DNA of 64,000 bases from Strigamia acuminata (taxonomy: Eukaryota; Arthropoda; Chilopoda; Geophilomorpha; Linotaeniidae). The first letter of the stretch is position 1, and each line of letters opens with the position of its first letter. Under the pieces are notes generated by a model, which worked only from the letters and a program-made list of their open reading frames with translations, did not search any database and was not told where the DNA came from. Location of the stretch: NCBI GenBank assembly GCA_949358305.1, contig CASHSZ010000105.1, positions 1-64,000 of the forward strand, read 5' to 3'. Positions 33,901 through 47,038 of the stretch are shown one piece after another. The position numbers were made by a program, and so were the translations under genes.

Positions 33901-35006
33901 GGCTCCCGCCGGCGCACTGTCCACGCATGGGCGCGCTCGATTTACTGGCGCGTTGGACGAATTTTAAATTTTTTGTTTCCTATTTCTGACAAAATTTGCA
34001 CCGACTTTTGGCAATTTGTGACAAATTTTCACAGAATTTCGGCAACATTTTACGACACATTTCTGCCCGGTTGGACACATTTCCACAGGTTTTTTGTAAA
34101 ACGTTGCTAAAATTCCGTTGAATTTCATCAAAAATTGTGTCAAAAGTCGGTGACGGGCGGAGGGGCGAGCTCCGGGCGCCCGAGAGAGAGAGAGAAAGAG
34201 AGAGAGAGGGGACGGCCGGGGCTCCCGCCAACGGGCGGAGGGGCGAGCCTTGGCGGGTTGGGCGTGCACTATCTAGGCATGTGGGCGCTCGATTTACCGG
34301 CACGTTGGACAAGTTTTGAAAATTTTTTTTTCCTAATTTTTGACAAAATTAGCACCGAATTTTGCCAATATTTGATAAATTTCCACGGAATTTTATCAAT
34401 GTTTTACAAAAAACCCCTGGAAATGTGTCCAATCGAGCAGAAATGTCTCGTAAAATATCGCTGAAATTTGTCTAAAATTGACAAAAAATCGGTGCAAGTT
34501 TTGCTAGATATTTGCCCGGATCAAACTGTGCCCGAAACCGCCCGATCTGACAGTGTGCACGCGGGCTGGACGTGCCCACTGTCCCCGCATGTGCACTCGC
34601 CGGCGCGTTGGACGAGTTTAAGAAGATTTTATCAATTTCTGACAAAACTTGCATCGATTTTTTGTCAATTTTTGATAAATTTCCCCAGAATTTTAGCAAT
34701 AAAACCTTTGAAAATGTATCCAAAAGAGCAGAAATGTCCTGTAAAATATTGCTGAAAATCTGTTGAAATTCATCAAATATTGACAAAAATCTGTGACGAG
34801 CGGAGGGGCGATCCTTTGGCGGCCGAAAGAGAGAGGGGGGACGGTCGGGGCTCCCGCCGACGGGCGGAGGGGCGAGCCTTGGCGGCCGAGAGAGAGAGAG
34901 AGAGAGGACGGCCGGGGCTCCCGCCGGCGCACTGTCCATGGGCGCGCTCGATTTACTGGCGCGTTGGACGAATTTTAAATTTTTTGTTTCCTATTTCTGA
35001 CTAAAT
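30951..35006. repeat. Higher-order satellite, array 4 (4 x 1,015-bp units, reverse orientation)
   Basis: Units anchored at 31894, 32909, 33924 and 34939 on the minus strand. Reading outward from the palindrome centre, the GAATTT/GAACTT marker runs T, C, C, T. The outermost unit has the 4-bp deletion and adjoins a J2 of the array-2 type. The array therefore looks like a recombinant between left-arm arrays 2 and 3 with the intervening cassette lost. Confidence 0.95.
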
Positions 35007-35415
35007 TTGCACAGACTTTTGTCAATTTTTGACAAATTTTCACGGAATTTCAGCAATGGGACGGACTTATGTAAAACATCGCTTAAAATCTGGAAATCTG
35101 TCAAATCTTCTTTAAATTTATGCAAGATATTGGGAAATTTTGGTTTAACTCGTCCAACGGGCCGGTAAATCGAGCGCCCACACGCGCCCACATGCACGTC
35201 CAACCCGCATGGGCACTGTCACATCGGACGTTTGTTGCGTGCAAAACTTGCACCGACTTTTGGCCATTTTTGGTTAAACTTTCGCACAATTTCTGCCCGA
35301 TTGGACACTGAGGTTCGGTTTCCGACCGGGTCGTTTCTTGTCCGACCCGCGGCGCGTCGCGGCGCGGCCGGAGGACGGCCCTCGTCCCCAAAAACCACAC
35401 TCCGAGTCACGGGTC
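35007..35415. repeat. Linker J2, right side, first copy
   Basis: Reverse complement of 6908-7316 (x pairs with 42323-x), sharing the variant AAACTTTCGCACAA (rather than CTTCCG) near 35275. Confidence 0.85.
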
Positions 35416-36243
35416 GCACGGCCAACAGGCCGTGACGGGCCGTAGCGGGTCGAAAACGGGCCGTTAACGGCCCGTTGACGGCCCGTTAGCGGCCCGCATG
35501 AGGTCGCACGGGCCGTCGGCGAGCCGAAGTCCGGGAACGAAGGCCGTTACGGGACCGTGACGGGACCGTCGGCGGCCCGTTAACGGCCCGTGCGAGCCGT
35601 TACGGGACCGTGACGGGACCGTCGGCGGCCCGTTAACGGCCCGTGCGGGCCGTTACGGGATCGTGACGGGACCGTCGGCGGCCCGTTAACGGCCCGTGCG
35701 GGCCGTTACGGGATCGTAACGGGCCGTTAACGGGCCGTTAACGGGCCGTTAACGGGCCGTGACGGTGTAAATCGAAAAAATCAACAACCGACAACACGTA
35801 CATGAAAACGCGTACAACATTCATAGACATTAATCTCGAATCCTGTTTTTGGTTTTACGCCGTTAACGGGCCGTTAACGGCCCGTTAACGGCCCGTTAAC
35901 GGCCCGCATGAGGTCGTACGGGCCGTTACGGGGTCGTGACGGGATCGTCGGCGGCCCGTTAACGGCCCGTGCGGGCCGTTACGGGATAGTTACGGAACCG
36001 TCGGCGGCCCGTTAACGGCCCGTGCGAGCCGTTACGGGATCGTGACGGGACCGTCGGCGGCCCGTTAACGGCCCGTGCGAGCCGTTACGGGATTGTGACG
36101 GGACCGTCGGCGGCCCGTTAACGGCCCGTGCGGGCCGTTTTCGACCCGTTGCGGCCGTTTTCGACCCGTTGCGGCCGTTTTCGACCCGTTGCGGCCCGTT
36201 TTCGACCCGTTACGGTCCTTGGCCGTAACGGGCCGAAAACGGG
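35416..36243. repeat. GC-rich palindromic repeat array 8
   Basis: One 98-bp core at 35764-35861, with flanking 11-mers and 53-bp repeats. Confidence 0.92.
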
Positions 36244-36637
36244 AAAACTGAAAAAGTCGAGTGCGAGACCACGTGACCCGGAGTGTGGTTTTTGGGGACG
36301 AGGGCCGTCCTCCGACCGCGCCGTGACGCGCCGCGGGTCGGTCACCAACTTTTGTCAATTTTTGACAGATTTTCACGGAATTTCAGCGACATTTTACGAG
36401 ACGTTTCTGCCCGATGGGACGGACTTCTGTAAAACATTGCTTAAAATCCATGGAAATTTATCACATATTGACAAAATTCGGTGCAAGTTTTGTCAGAAAT
36501 TAGGAAAAAACTTTTTTCAAAACTCGTCCAACGCGCCGGTAAATTGAGCGCCCACGTGCGTCGACAGTGGGCGCTTCAAAACCGCGTGGACACTGTCAGA
36601 TCTCGGCACAGTTTGATGCGCCCAAATCTAGCAATAC
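36244..36637. repeat. Linker J1, right side, second copy
   Basis: GC module with CACGTGACC, then a diverged satellite monomer; same as 11373-11774 reversed. Confidence 0.85.
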
Positions 36638-39600
36638 TTGCACCGACTTTTGGCAATTTGTGACAAATTTTCACAGAATTTCGGCAACATTTTACGACAC
36701 ATTTCTGCCCGGTTGGACACATTTCCACAGGTTTTTTGTAAAACGTTGCTAAAATTCCGTTGAATTTCATCAAAAATTGTGTCAAAAGTCGGTGACGGGC
36801 GGAGGGGCGAGCTCCGGGCGCCCGAGAGAGAGAGAGAAAGAGAGAGAGAGGGGACGGCCGGGGCTCCCGCCAACGGGCGGAGGGGCGAGCCTTGGCGGGT
36901 TGGGCGTGCACTATCTAGGCATGTGGGCGCTCGATTTACCGGCACGTTGGACAAGTTTTGAAAATTTTTTTTTCCTAATTTTTGACAAAATTAGCACCGA
37001 ATTTTGCCAATATTTGATAAATTTCCACGGAATTTTATCAATGTTTTACAAAAAACCCCTGGAAATGTGTCCAATCGAGCAGAAATGTCTCGTAAAATAT
37101 CGCTGAAATTTGTCTAAAATTGACAAAAAATCGGTGCAAGTTTTGCTAGATATTTGCCCGGATCAAACTGTGCCCGAAACCGCCCGATCTGACAGTGTGC
37201 ACGCGGGCTGGACGTGCCCACTGTCCCCGCATGTGCACTCGCCGGCGCGTTGGACGAGTTTAAGAAGATTTTATCAATTTCTGACAAAACTTGCATCGAT
37301 TTTTTGTCAATTTTTGATAAATTTCCCCAGAATTTTAGCAATAAAACCTTTGAAAATGTATCCAAAAGAGCAGAAATGTCCTGTAAAATATTGCTGAAAA
37401 TCTGTTGAAATTCATCAAATATTGACAAAAATCTGTGACGAGCGGAGGGGCGATCCTTTGGCGGCCGAAAGAGAGAGGGGGGACGGTCGGGGCTCCCGCC
37501 GACGGGCGGAGGGGCGAGCCTTGGCGGCCGAGAGAGAGAGAGAGAGAGGACGGCCGGGGCTCCCGCCGGCGCACTGTCCACGCATGGGCGCGCTCGATTT
37601 ACTGGCGCGTTGGACGAATTTTAAATTTTTTGTTTCCTATTTCTGACAAAATTTGCACCGACTTTTGGCAATTTGTGACAAATTTTCACAGAATTTCGGC
37701 AACATTTTACGACACATTTCTGCCCGGTTGGACACATTTCCACAGGTTTTTTGTAAAACGTTGCTAAAATTCCGTTGAATTTCATCAAAAATTGTGTCAA
37801 AAGTCGGTGACGGGCGGAGGGGCGAGCTCCGGGCGCCCGAGAGAGAGAGAGAAAGAGAGAGAGAGGGGACGGCCGGGGCTCCCGCCAACGGGCGGAGGGG
37901 CGAGCCTTGGCGGGTTGGGCGTGCACTATCTAGGCATGTGGGCGCTCGATTTACCGGCACGTTGGACAAGTTTTGAAAATTTTTTTTTCCTAATTTTTGA
38001 CAAAATTAGCACCGAATTTTGCCAATATTTGATAAATTTCCACGGAATTTTATCAATGTTTTACAAAAAACCCCTGGAAATGTGTCCAATCGAGCAGAAA
38101 TGTCTCGTAAAATATCGCTGAAATTTGTCTAAAATTGACAAAAAATCGGTGCAAGTTTTGCTAGATATTTGCCCGGATCAAACTGTGCCCGAAACCGCCC
38201 GATCTGACAGTGTGCACGCGGGCTGGACGTGCCCACTGTCCCCGCATGTGCACTCGCCGGCGCGTTGGACGAGTTTAAGAAGATTTTATCAATTTCTGAC
38301 AAAACTTGCATCGATTTTTTGTCAATTTTTGATAAATTTCCCCAGAATTTTAGCAATAAAACCTTTGAAAATGTATCCAAAAGAGCAGAAATGTCCTGTA
38401 AAATATTGCTGAAAATCTGTTGAAGTTCATCAAATATTGACAAAAATCTGTGACGAGCGGAGGGGCGATCCTTTGGCGGCCGAAAGAGAGAGGGGGGACG
38501 GTCGGGGCTCCCGCCGACGGGCGGAGGGGCGAGCCTTGGCGGCCGAGAGAGAGAGAGAGAGAGGACGGCCGGGGCTCCCGCCGGCGCACTGTCCACGCAT
38601 GGGCGCGCTCGATTTACTGGCGCGTTGGACGAATTTTAAATTTTTTGTTTCCTATTTCTGACAAAATTTGCACCGACTTTTGGCAATTTGTGACAAATTT
38701 TCACAGAATTTCGGCAACATTTTACGACACATTTCTGCCCGGTTGGACACATTTCCACAGGTTTTTTGTAAAACGTTGCTAAAATTCCGTTGAATTTCAT
38801 CAAAAATTGTGTCAAAAGTCGGTGACGGGCGGAGGGGCGAGCTCCGGGCGCCCGAGAGAGAGAGAGAAAGAGAGAGAGAGGGGACGGCCGGGGCTCCCGC
38901 CAACGGGCGGAGGGGCGAGCCTTGGCGGGTTGGGCGTGCACTATCTAGGCATGTGGGCGCTCGATTTACCGGCACGTTGGACAAGTTTTGAAAATTTTTT
39001 TTTCCTAATTTTTGACAAAATTAGCACCGAATTTTGCCAATATTTGATAAATTTCCACGGAATTTTATCAATGTTTTACAAAAAACCCCTGGAAATGTGT
39101 CCAATCGAGCAGAAATGTCTCGTAAAATATCGCTGAAATTTGTCTAAAATTGACAAAAAATCGGTGCAAGTTTTGCTAGATATTTGCCCGGATCAAACTG
39201 TGCCCGAAACCGCCCGATCTGACAGTGTGCACGCGGGCTGGACGTGCCCACTGTCCCCGCATGTGCACTCGCCGGCGCGTTGGACGAGTTTAAGAAGATT
39301 TTATCAATTTCTGACAAAACTTGCATCGATTTTTTGTCAATTTTTGATAAATTTCCCCAGAATTTTAGCAATAAAACCTTTGAAAATGTATCCAAAAGAG
39401 CAGAAATGTCCTGTAAAATATTGCTGAAAATCTGTTGAAATTCATCAAATATTGACAAAAATCTGTGACGAGCGGAGGGGCGATCCTTTGGCGGCCGAAA
39501 GAGAGAGGGGGGACGGTCGGGGCTCCCGCCGACGGGCGGAGGGGCGAGCCTTGGCGGCCGAGAGAGAGAGAGAGAGAGGACGGCCGGGGCTCCCGCCGGC

Positions 39601-41708
39601 GCACTGTCCACGCATGGGCGCGCTCGATTTACTGGCGCGTTGGACGAATTTTAAATTTTTTGTTTCCTATTTCTGACAAAATTTGCACCGACTTTTGGCA
39701 ATTTGTGACAAATTTTCACAGAATTTCGGCAACATTTTACGACACATTTCTGCCCGGTTGGACACATTTCCACAGGTTTTTTGTAAAACGTTGCTAAAAT
39801 TCCGTTGAATTTCATCAAAAATTGTGTCAAAAGTCGGTGACGGGCGGAGGGGCGAGCTCCGGGCGCCCGAGAGAGAGAGAGAAAGAGAGAGAGAGGGGAC
39901 GGCCGGGGCTCCCGCCAACGGGCGGAGGGGCGAGCCTTGGCGGGTTGGGCGTGCACTATCTAGGCATGTGGGCGCTCGATTTACCGGCACGTTGGACAAG
40001 TTTTGAAAATTTTTTTTTCCTAATTTTTGACAAAATTAGCACCGAATTTTGCCAATATTTGATAAATTTCCACGGAATTTTATCAATGTTTTACAAAAAA
40101 CCCCTGGAAATGTGTCCAATCGAGCAGAAATGTCTCGTAAAATATCGCTGAAATTTGTCTAAAATTGACAAAAAATCGGTGCAAGTTTTGCTAGATATTT
40201 GCCCGGATCAAACTGTGCCCGAAACCGCCCGATCTGACAGTGTGCACGCGGGCTGGACGTGCCCACTGTCCCCGCATGTGCACTCGCCGGCGCGTTGGAC
40301 GAGTTTAAGAAGATTTTATCAATTTCTGACAAAACTTGCATCGATTTTTTGTCAATTTTTGATAAATTTCCCCAGAATTTTAGCAATAAAACCTTTGAAA
40401 ATGTATCCAAAAGAGCAGAAATGTCCTGTAAAATATTGCTGAAAATCTGTTGAAGTTCATCAAATATTGACAAAAATCTGTGACGAGCGGAGGGGCGATC
40501 CTTTGGCGGCCGAAAGAGAGAGGGGGGACGGTCGGGGCTCCCGCCGACGGGCGGAGGGGCGAGCCTTGGCGGCCGAGAGAGAGAGAGAGAGAGGACGGCC
40601 GGGGCTCCCGCCGGCGCACTGTCCACGCATGGGCGCGCTCGATTTACTGGCGCGTTGGACGAATTTTAAATTTTTTGTTTCCTATTTCTGACAAAATTTG
40701 CACCGACTTTTGGCAATTTGTGACAAATTTTCACAGAATTTCGGCAACATTTTACGACACATTTCTGCCCGGTTGGACACATTTCCACAGGTTTTTTGTA
40801 AAACGTTGCTAAAATTCCGTTGAATTTCATCAAAAATTGTGTCAAAAGTCGGTGACGGGCGGAGGGGCGAGCTCCGGGCGCCCGAGAGAGAGAGAGAAAG
40901 AGAGAGAGAGGGGACGGCCGGGGCTCCCGCCAACGGGCGGAGGGGCGAGCCTTGGCGGGTTGGGCGTGCACTATCTAGGCATGTGGGCGCTCGATTTACC
41001 GGCACGTTGGACAAGTTTTGAAAATTTTTTTTTCCTAATTTTTGACAAAATTAGCACCGAATTTTGCCAATATTTGATAAATTTCCACGGAATTTTATCA
41101 ATGTTTTACAAAAAACCCCTGGAAATGTGTCCAATCGAGCAGAAATGTCTCGTAAAATATCGCTGAAATTTGTCTAAAATTGACAAAAAATCGGTGCAAG
41201 TTTTGCTAGATATTTGCCCGGATCAAACTGTGCCCGAAACCGCCCGATCTGACAGTGTGCACGCGGGCTGGACGTGCCCACTGTCCCCGCATGTGCACTC
41301 GCCGGCGCGTTGGACGAGTTTAAGAAGATTTTATCAATTTCTGACAAAACTTGCATCGATTTTTTGTCAATTTTTGATAAATTTCCCCAGAATTTTAGCA
41401 ATAAAACCTTTGAAAATGTATCCAAAAGAGCAGAAATGTCCTGTAAAATATTGCTGAAAATCTGTTGAAATTCATCAAATATTGACAAAAATCTGTGACG
41501 AGCGGAGGGGCGATCCTTTGGCGGCCGAAAGAGAGAGGGGGGACGGTCGGGGCTCCCGCCGACGGGCGGAGGGGCGAGCCTTGGCGGCCGAGAGAGAGAG
41601 AGAGAGAGGACGGCCGGGGCTCCCGCCGGCGCACTGTCCATGGGCGCGCTCGATTTACTGGCGCGTTGGACGAATTTTAAATTTTTTGTTTCCTATTTCT
41701 GACTAAAT
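36638..41708. repeat. Higher-order satellite, array 5 (5 x 1,015-bp units, reverse orientation)
   Basis: The longest array. Units are anchored at 37581, 38596, 39611, 40626 and 41641 on the minus strand. The GAATTT/GAACTT marker alternates T, C, T, C, T across the five units, suggesting expansion in two-unit steps. The unit next to J2 carries the 4-bp deletion. Confidence 0.95.
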
Positions 41709-42111
41709 TTGCACAGACTTTTGTCAATTTTTGACAAATTTTCACGGAATTTCAGCAATGGGACGGACTTATGTAAAACATCGCTTAAAATCTGGAAATC
41801 TGTCAAATCTTCTTTAAATTTATGCAAGATATTGGGAAATTTTGGTTTAACTCGTCCAACGGGCCGGTAAATCGAGCGCCCACACGCGCCCACATGCACG
41901 TCCAACCCGCATGGGCACTGTCACATCGGACGTTTGTTGCGTGCAAAACTTGCACCGACTTTTGGCCATTTTTGGTTAAACTTCCGCACAATTTCTGCCC
42001 GATTGGACACTGAGGTTCGGTTTCCGACCGGGTCGTTTCTTGTCCGACCCGCGGCGCGTCGCGGCGCGGCCGGAGGACGGCCCTCGTCCCCAAAAACCAC
42101 ACTCCGAGTCA
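41709..42111. repeat. Linker J2, right side, second copy
   Basis: As the first right-hand J2 but with AAACTTCCGCACAA, the variant otherwise seen at 13466-13876 and 58755-59159. Confidence 0.85.
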
Positions 42112-42985
42112 CGGGTCGCACGGCCAACAGGCCGTGACGGGCCGTAGCGGGTCGAAAACGGGCCGTTAACGGCCCGTTGACGGCCCGTTAGCGGCCCGCA
42201 TGAGGTCGCACGGGCCGTCGGCGAGCCGAAGTCCGGGAACGAAGGCCGTTACGGGACCGTGACGGGACCGTCGGCGGCCCGTTAACGGCCCGTGCGAGCC
42301 GTTACGGGATCGTGACGGGACCGTCGGCGGCCCGTTAACGGCCCGTGCGAGCCGTTACGGAATCGTGACGGGACCGTCGGCGGCCCGTTAACGGCCCGTG
42401 CGGGCCGTTACGGGATCGTGACGGGACCGTCGGCGGCCCGTTAACGGCCCGTGCGACCCCATGCGGGCCGTTGACGGGCCGTTAACGGGCCGTTAACGGG
42501 CCGTGACGGTGTAAATCGAAAAAATCAACAACCGACAACACGTACATGAAAACGCGTACAACATTCATAGACATTAATCTCGAATCCTGTTTTTGGTTTT
42601 ACGCCGTTAACGGGCCGTTAACGGCCCGTTAACGGCCCGTTAACGGCCCGCATGAGGTCGTACGGGCCGTTACGGGGTCGTGACGGGACCGTCGGCGGCC
42701 CGTTAACGGCCCGTGCGGGCCGTTACGGGATAGTTACGGAACCGTCGGCGGCCCGTTAACGGCCCGTGCGAGCCGTTACGGGATCGTGACGGGACCGTCG
42801 GCGGCCCGTTAACGGCCCGTGCGAGCCGTTACGGGATTGTGACGGGACCGTCGGCGGCCCGTTAACGGCCCGTGCGGGCCGTTTTCGACCCGTTGCGGCC
42901 GTTTTCGACCCGTTGCGGCCGTTTTCGACCCGTTGCGGCCCGTTTTCGACCCGTTACGGTCCTTGGCCGTAACGGGCCGAAAACG
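42112..42985. repeat. GC-rich palindromic repeat array 9
   Basis: One 98-bp core at 42508-42605; slightly longer than arrays 8 and 10 because of additional 53-bp repeats. Confidence 0.92.
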
Positions 42986-43381
42986 GGAAAACTGAAAAAG
43001 TCGAGTGCGAGACCACGTGACCCGGAGTGTGGTTTTTGGGGACGAGGGCCGTCCTCCGACCGCGCCGTGACGCGCCGCGGGTCGGTCACCAACTTTTGTC
43101 AATTTTTGACAGATTTTCACGGAATTTCAGCGACATTTTACGAGACGTTTCTGCCCGATGGGACGGACTTCTGTAAAACATTGCTTAAAATCCATGGAAA
43201 TTTATCACATATTGACAAAATTCGGTGCAAGTTTTGTCAGAAATTAGGAAAAAACTTTTTTCAAAACTCGTCCAACGCGCCGGTAAATTGAGCGCCCACG
43301 TGCGTCGACAGTGGGCGCTTCAAAACCGCGTGGACACTGTCAGATCTCGGCACAGTTTGATGCGCCCAAATCTAGCAATAC
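42986..43381. repeat. Linker J1, right side, third copy
   Basis: Near-identical to 36244-36637. Confidence 0.85.
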
Positions 43382-45407
43382 TTGCACCGACTTTTGGCAA
43401 TTTGTGACAAATTTTCACAGAATTTCGGCAACATTTTACGACACATTTCTGCCCGGTTGGACACATTTCCACAGGTTTTTTGTAAAACGTTGCTAAAATT
43501 CCGTTGAATTTCATCAAAAATTGTGTCAAAAGTCGGTGACGGGCGGAGGGGCGAGCTCCGGGCGCCCGAGAGAGAGAGAGAAAGAGAGAGAGAGGGGACG
43601 GCCGGGGCTCCCGCCAACGGGCGGAGGGGCGAGCCTTGGCGGGTTGGGCGTGCACTATCTAGGCATGTGGGCGCTCGATTTACCGGCACGTTGGACAAGT
43701 TTTGAAAATTTTTTTTTCCTAATTTTTGACAAAATTAGCACCGAATTTTGCCAATATTTGATAAATTTCCACGGAATTTTATCAATGTTTTACAAAAAAC
43801 CCCTGGAAATGTGTCCAATCGAGCAGAAATGTCTCGTAAAATATCGCTGAAATTTGTCTAAAATTGACAAAAAATCGGTGCAAGTTTTGCTAGATATTTG
43901 CCCGGATCAAACTGTGCCCGAAACCGCCCGATCTGACAGTGTGCACGCGGGCTGGACGTGCCCACTGTCCCCGCATGTGCACTCGCCGGCGCGTTGGACG
44001 AGTTTAAGAAGATTTTATCAATTTCTGACAAAACTTGCATCGATTTTTTGTCAATATTTGATAAATTTCCCCAGAATTTTAGCAATAAAACCTTTGAAAA
44101 TGTATCCAAAAGAGCAGAAATGTCCTGTAAAATATTGCTGAAAATCTGTTGAAATTCATCAAATATTGACAAAAATCTGTGACGAGCGGAGGGGCGATCC
44201 TTTGGCGGCCGAAAGAGAGAGGGGGGACGGTCGGGGCTCCCGCCGACGGGCGGAGGGGCGAGCCTTGGCGGCCGAGAGAGAGAGAGAGAGAGGACGGCCG
44301 GGGCTCCCGCCGGCGCACTGTCCACGCATGGGCGCGCTCGATTTACTGGCGCGTTGGACGAATTTTAAATTTTTTGTTTCCTATTTCTGACAAAATTTGC
44401 ACCGACTTTTGGCAATTTGTGACAAATTTTCACAGAATTTCGGCAACATTTTACGACACATTTCTGCCCGGTTGGACACATTTCCACAGGTTTTTTGTAA
44501 AACGTTGCTAAAATTCCGTTGAATTTCATCAAAAATTGTGTCAAAAGTCGGTGACGGGCGGAGGGGCGAGCTCCGGGCGCCCGAGAGAGAGAGAGAAAGA
44601 GAGAGAGAGGGGACGGCCGGGGCTCCCGCCAACGGGCGGAGGGGCGAGCCTTGGCGGGTTGGGCGTGCACTATCTAGGCATGTGGGCGCTCGATTTACCG
44701 GCACGTTGGACAAGTTTTGAAAATTTTTTTTTCCTAATTTTTGACAAAATTAGCACCGAATTTTGCCAATATTTGATAAATTTCCACGGAATTTTATCAA
44801 TGTTTTACAAAAAACCCCTGGAAATGTGTCCAATCGAGCAGAAATGTCTCGTAAAATATCGCTGAAATTTGTCTAAAATTGACAAAAAATCGGTGCAAGT
44901 TTTGCTAGATATTTGCCCGGATCAAACTGTGCCCGAAACCGCCCGATCTGACAGTGTGCACGCGGGCTGGACGTGCCCACTGTCCCCGCATGTGCACTCG
45001 CCGGCGCGTTGGACGAGTTTAAGAAGATTTTATCAATTTCTGACAAAACTTGCATCGATTTTTTGTCAATATTTGATAAATTTCCCCAGAATTTTAGCAA
45101 TAAAACCTTTGAAAATGTATCCAAAAGAGCAGAAATGTCCTGTAAAATATTGCTGAAAATCTGTTGAAATTCATCAAATATTGACAAAAATCTGTGACGA
45201 GCGGAGGGGCGATCCTTTGGCGGCCGAAAGAGAGAGGGGGGACGGTCGGGGCTCCCGCCGACGGGCGGAGGGGCGAGCCTTGGCGGCCGAGAGAGAGAGA
45301 GAGAGAGGACGGCCGGGGCTCCCGCCGGCGCACTGTCCATGGGCGCGCTCGATTTACTGGCGCGTTGGACGAATTTTAAATTTTTTGTTTCCTATTTCTG
45401 ACTAAAT
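43382..45407. repeat. Higher-order satellite, array 6 (2 units, reverse orientation)
   Basis: Units anchored at 44325 and 45340 on the minus strand; both carry the GTCAATATTTG form (near 44050 and 45066). The outer unit has the 4-bp deletion. Confidence 0.95.
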
Positions 45408-45811
45408 TTGCACAGACTTTTGTCAATTTTTGACAAATTTTCACGGAATTTCAGCAATGGGACGGACTTATGTAAAACATCGCTTAAAATCTGGAAATCT
45501 GTCAAATCTTCTTTAAATTTATGCAAGATATTGGGAAATTTTGGTTTAACTCGTCCAACGGGCCGGTAAATCGAGCGCCCACACGCGCCCACATGCACGT
45601 CCAACCCGCATGGGCACTGTCACATCGGACGTTTGTTGCGTGCAAAACTTGCACCGACTTTTGGCCATTTTTGGTTAAACTTTCGCACAATTTCTGCCCG
45701 ATTGGACACTGAGGTTCGGTTTCCGACCGGGTCGTTTCTTGTCCGACCCGCGGCGCGTCGCGGCGCGGCCGGAGGACGGCCCTCGTCCCCAAAAACCACA
45801 CTCCGAGTCAC
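45408..45811. repeat. Linker J2, right side, third copy
   Basis: Same parts as 35007-35415, with the AAACTTTCGC variant. Confidence 0.85.
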
Positions 45812-46645
45812 GGGTCGCACGGCCAACAGGCCGTGACGGGCCGTAGCGGGTCGAAAACGGGCCGTTAACGGCCCGTTGACGGCCCGTTAGCGGCCCGCAT
45901 GAGGTCGCACGGGCCGTCGGCGAGCCGAAGTCCGGGAACGAAGGCCGTTACGGGATCGTGACGGGACCGTCGGCGGCCCGTTAACGGCCCGTGCGAGCCG
46001 TTACGGAATCGTGACGGGACCGTCGGCGGCCCGTTAACGGCCCGTGCGGGCCGTTACGGGATCGTGACGGGACCGTCGGCGGCCCGTTAACGGCCCGTGC
46101 GACCCCATGCGGGCCGTTGACGGGCCGTTAACGGGCCGTTAACGGGCCGTTAACGGGCCGTGACGGTGTAAATCGAAAAAATCAACAACCGACAACACGT
46201 ACATGAAAACGCGTACAACATTCATAGACATTAATCTCGAATCCTGTTTTTGGTTTTACGCCGTTAACGGGCCGTTAACGGCCCGTTAACGGCCCGTTAA
46301 CGGCCCGCATGAGGTCGTACGGGCCGTTACGGGGTCGTGACGGGACCGTCGGCGGCCCGTTAACGGCCCGTGCGGGCCGTTACGGGATAGTTACGGAACC
46401 GTCGGCGGCCCGTTAACGGCCCGTGCGAGCCGTTACGGGATCGTGACGGGACCGTCGGCGGCCCGTTAACGGCCCGTGCGAGCCGTTACGGGATTGTGAC
46501 GGGACCGTCGGCGGCCCGTTAACGGCCCGTGCGGGCCGTTTTCGACCCGTTGCGGCCGTTTTCGACCCGTTGCGGCCGTTTTCGACCCGTTGCGGCCCGT
46601 TTTCGACCCGTTACGGTCCTTGGCCGTAACGGGCCGAAAACGGGA
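45812..46645. repeat. GC-rich palindromic repeat array 10
   Basis: One 98-bp core at 46165-46262. Confidence 0.92.
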
Positions 46646-47038
46646 AAACTGAAAAAGTCGAGTGCGAGACCACGTGACCCGGAGTGTGGTTTTTGGGGAC
46701 GAGGGCCGTCCTCCGACCGCGCCGTGACGCGCCGCGGGTCGGTCACCAACTTTTGTCAATTTTTGACAGATTTTCACGGAATTTCAGCGACATTTTACGA
46801 GACGTTTCTGCCCGATGGGACGGACTTCTGTAAAACATTGCTTAAAATCCATGGAAATTTATCACATATTGACAAAATTCGGTGCAAGTTTTGTCAGAAA
46901 TTAGGAAAAAACTTTTTTCAAAACTCGTCCAACGCGCCGGTAAATTGAGCGCCCACGTGCGTCGACAGTGGGCGCTTCAAAACCGCGTGGACACTGTCAG
47001 ATCTCGGCACAGTTTGATGCGCCCAAATCTAGCAATAC
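46646..47038. repeat. Linker J1, right side, fourth copy
   Basis: Near-identical to 42986-43381, 3,657 bp away. Confidence 0.85.
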
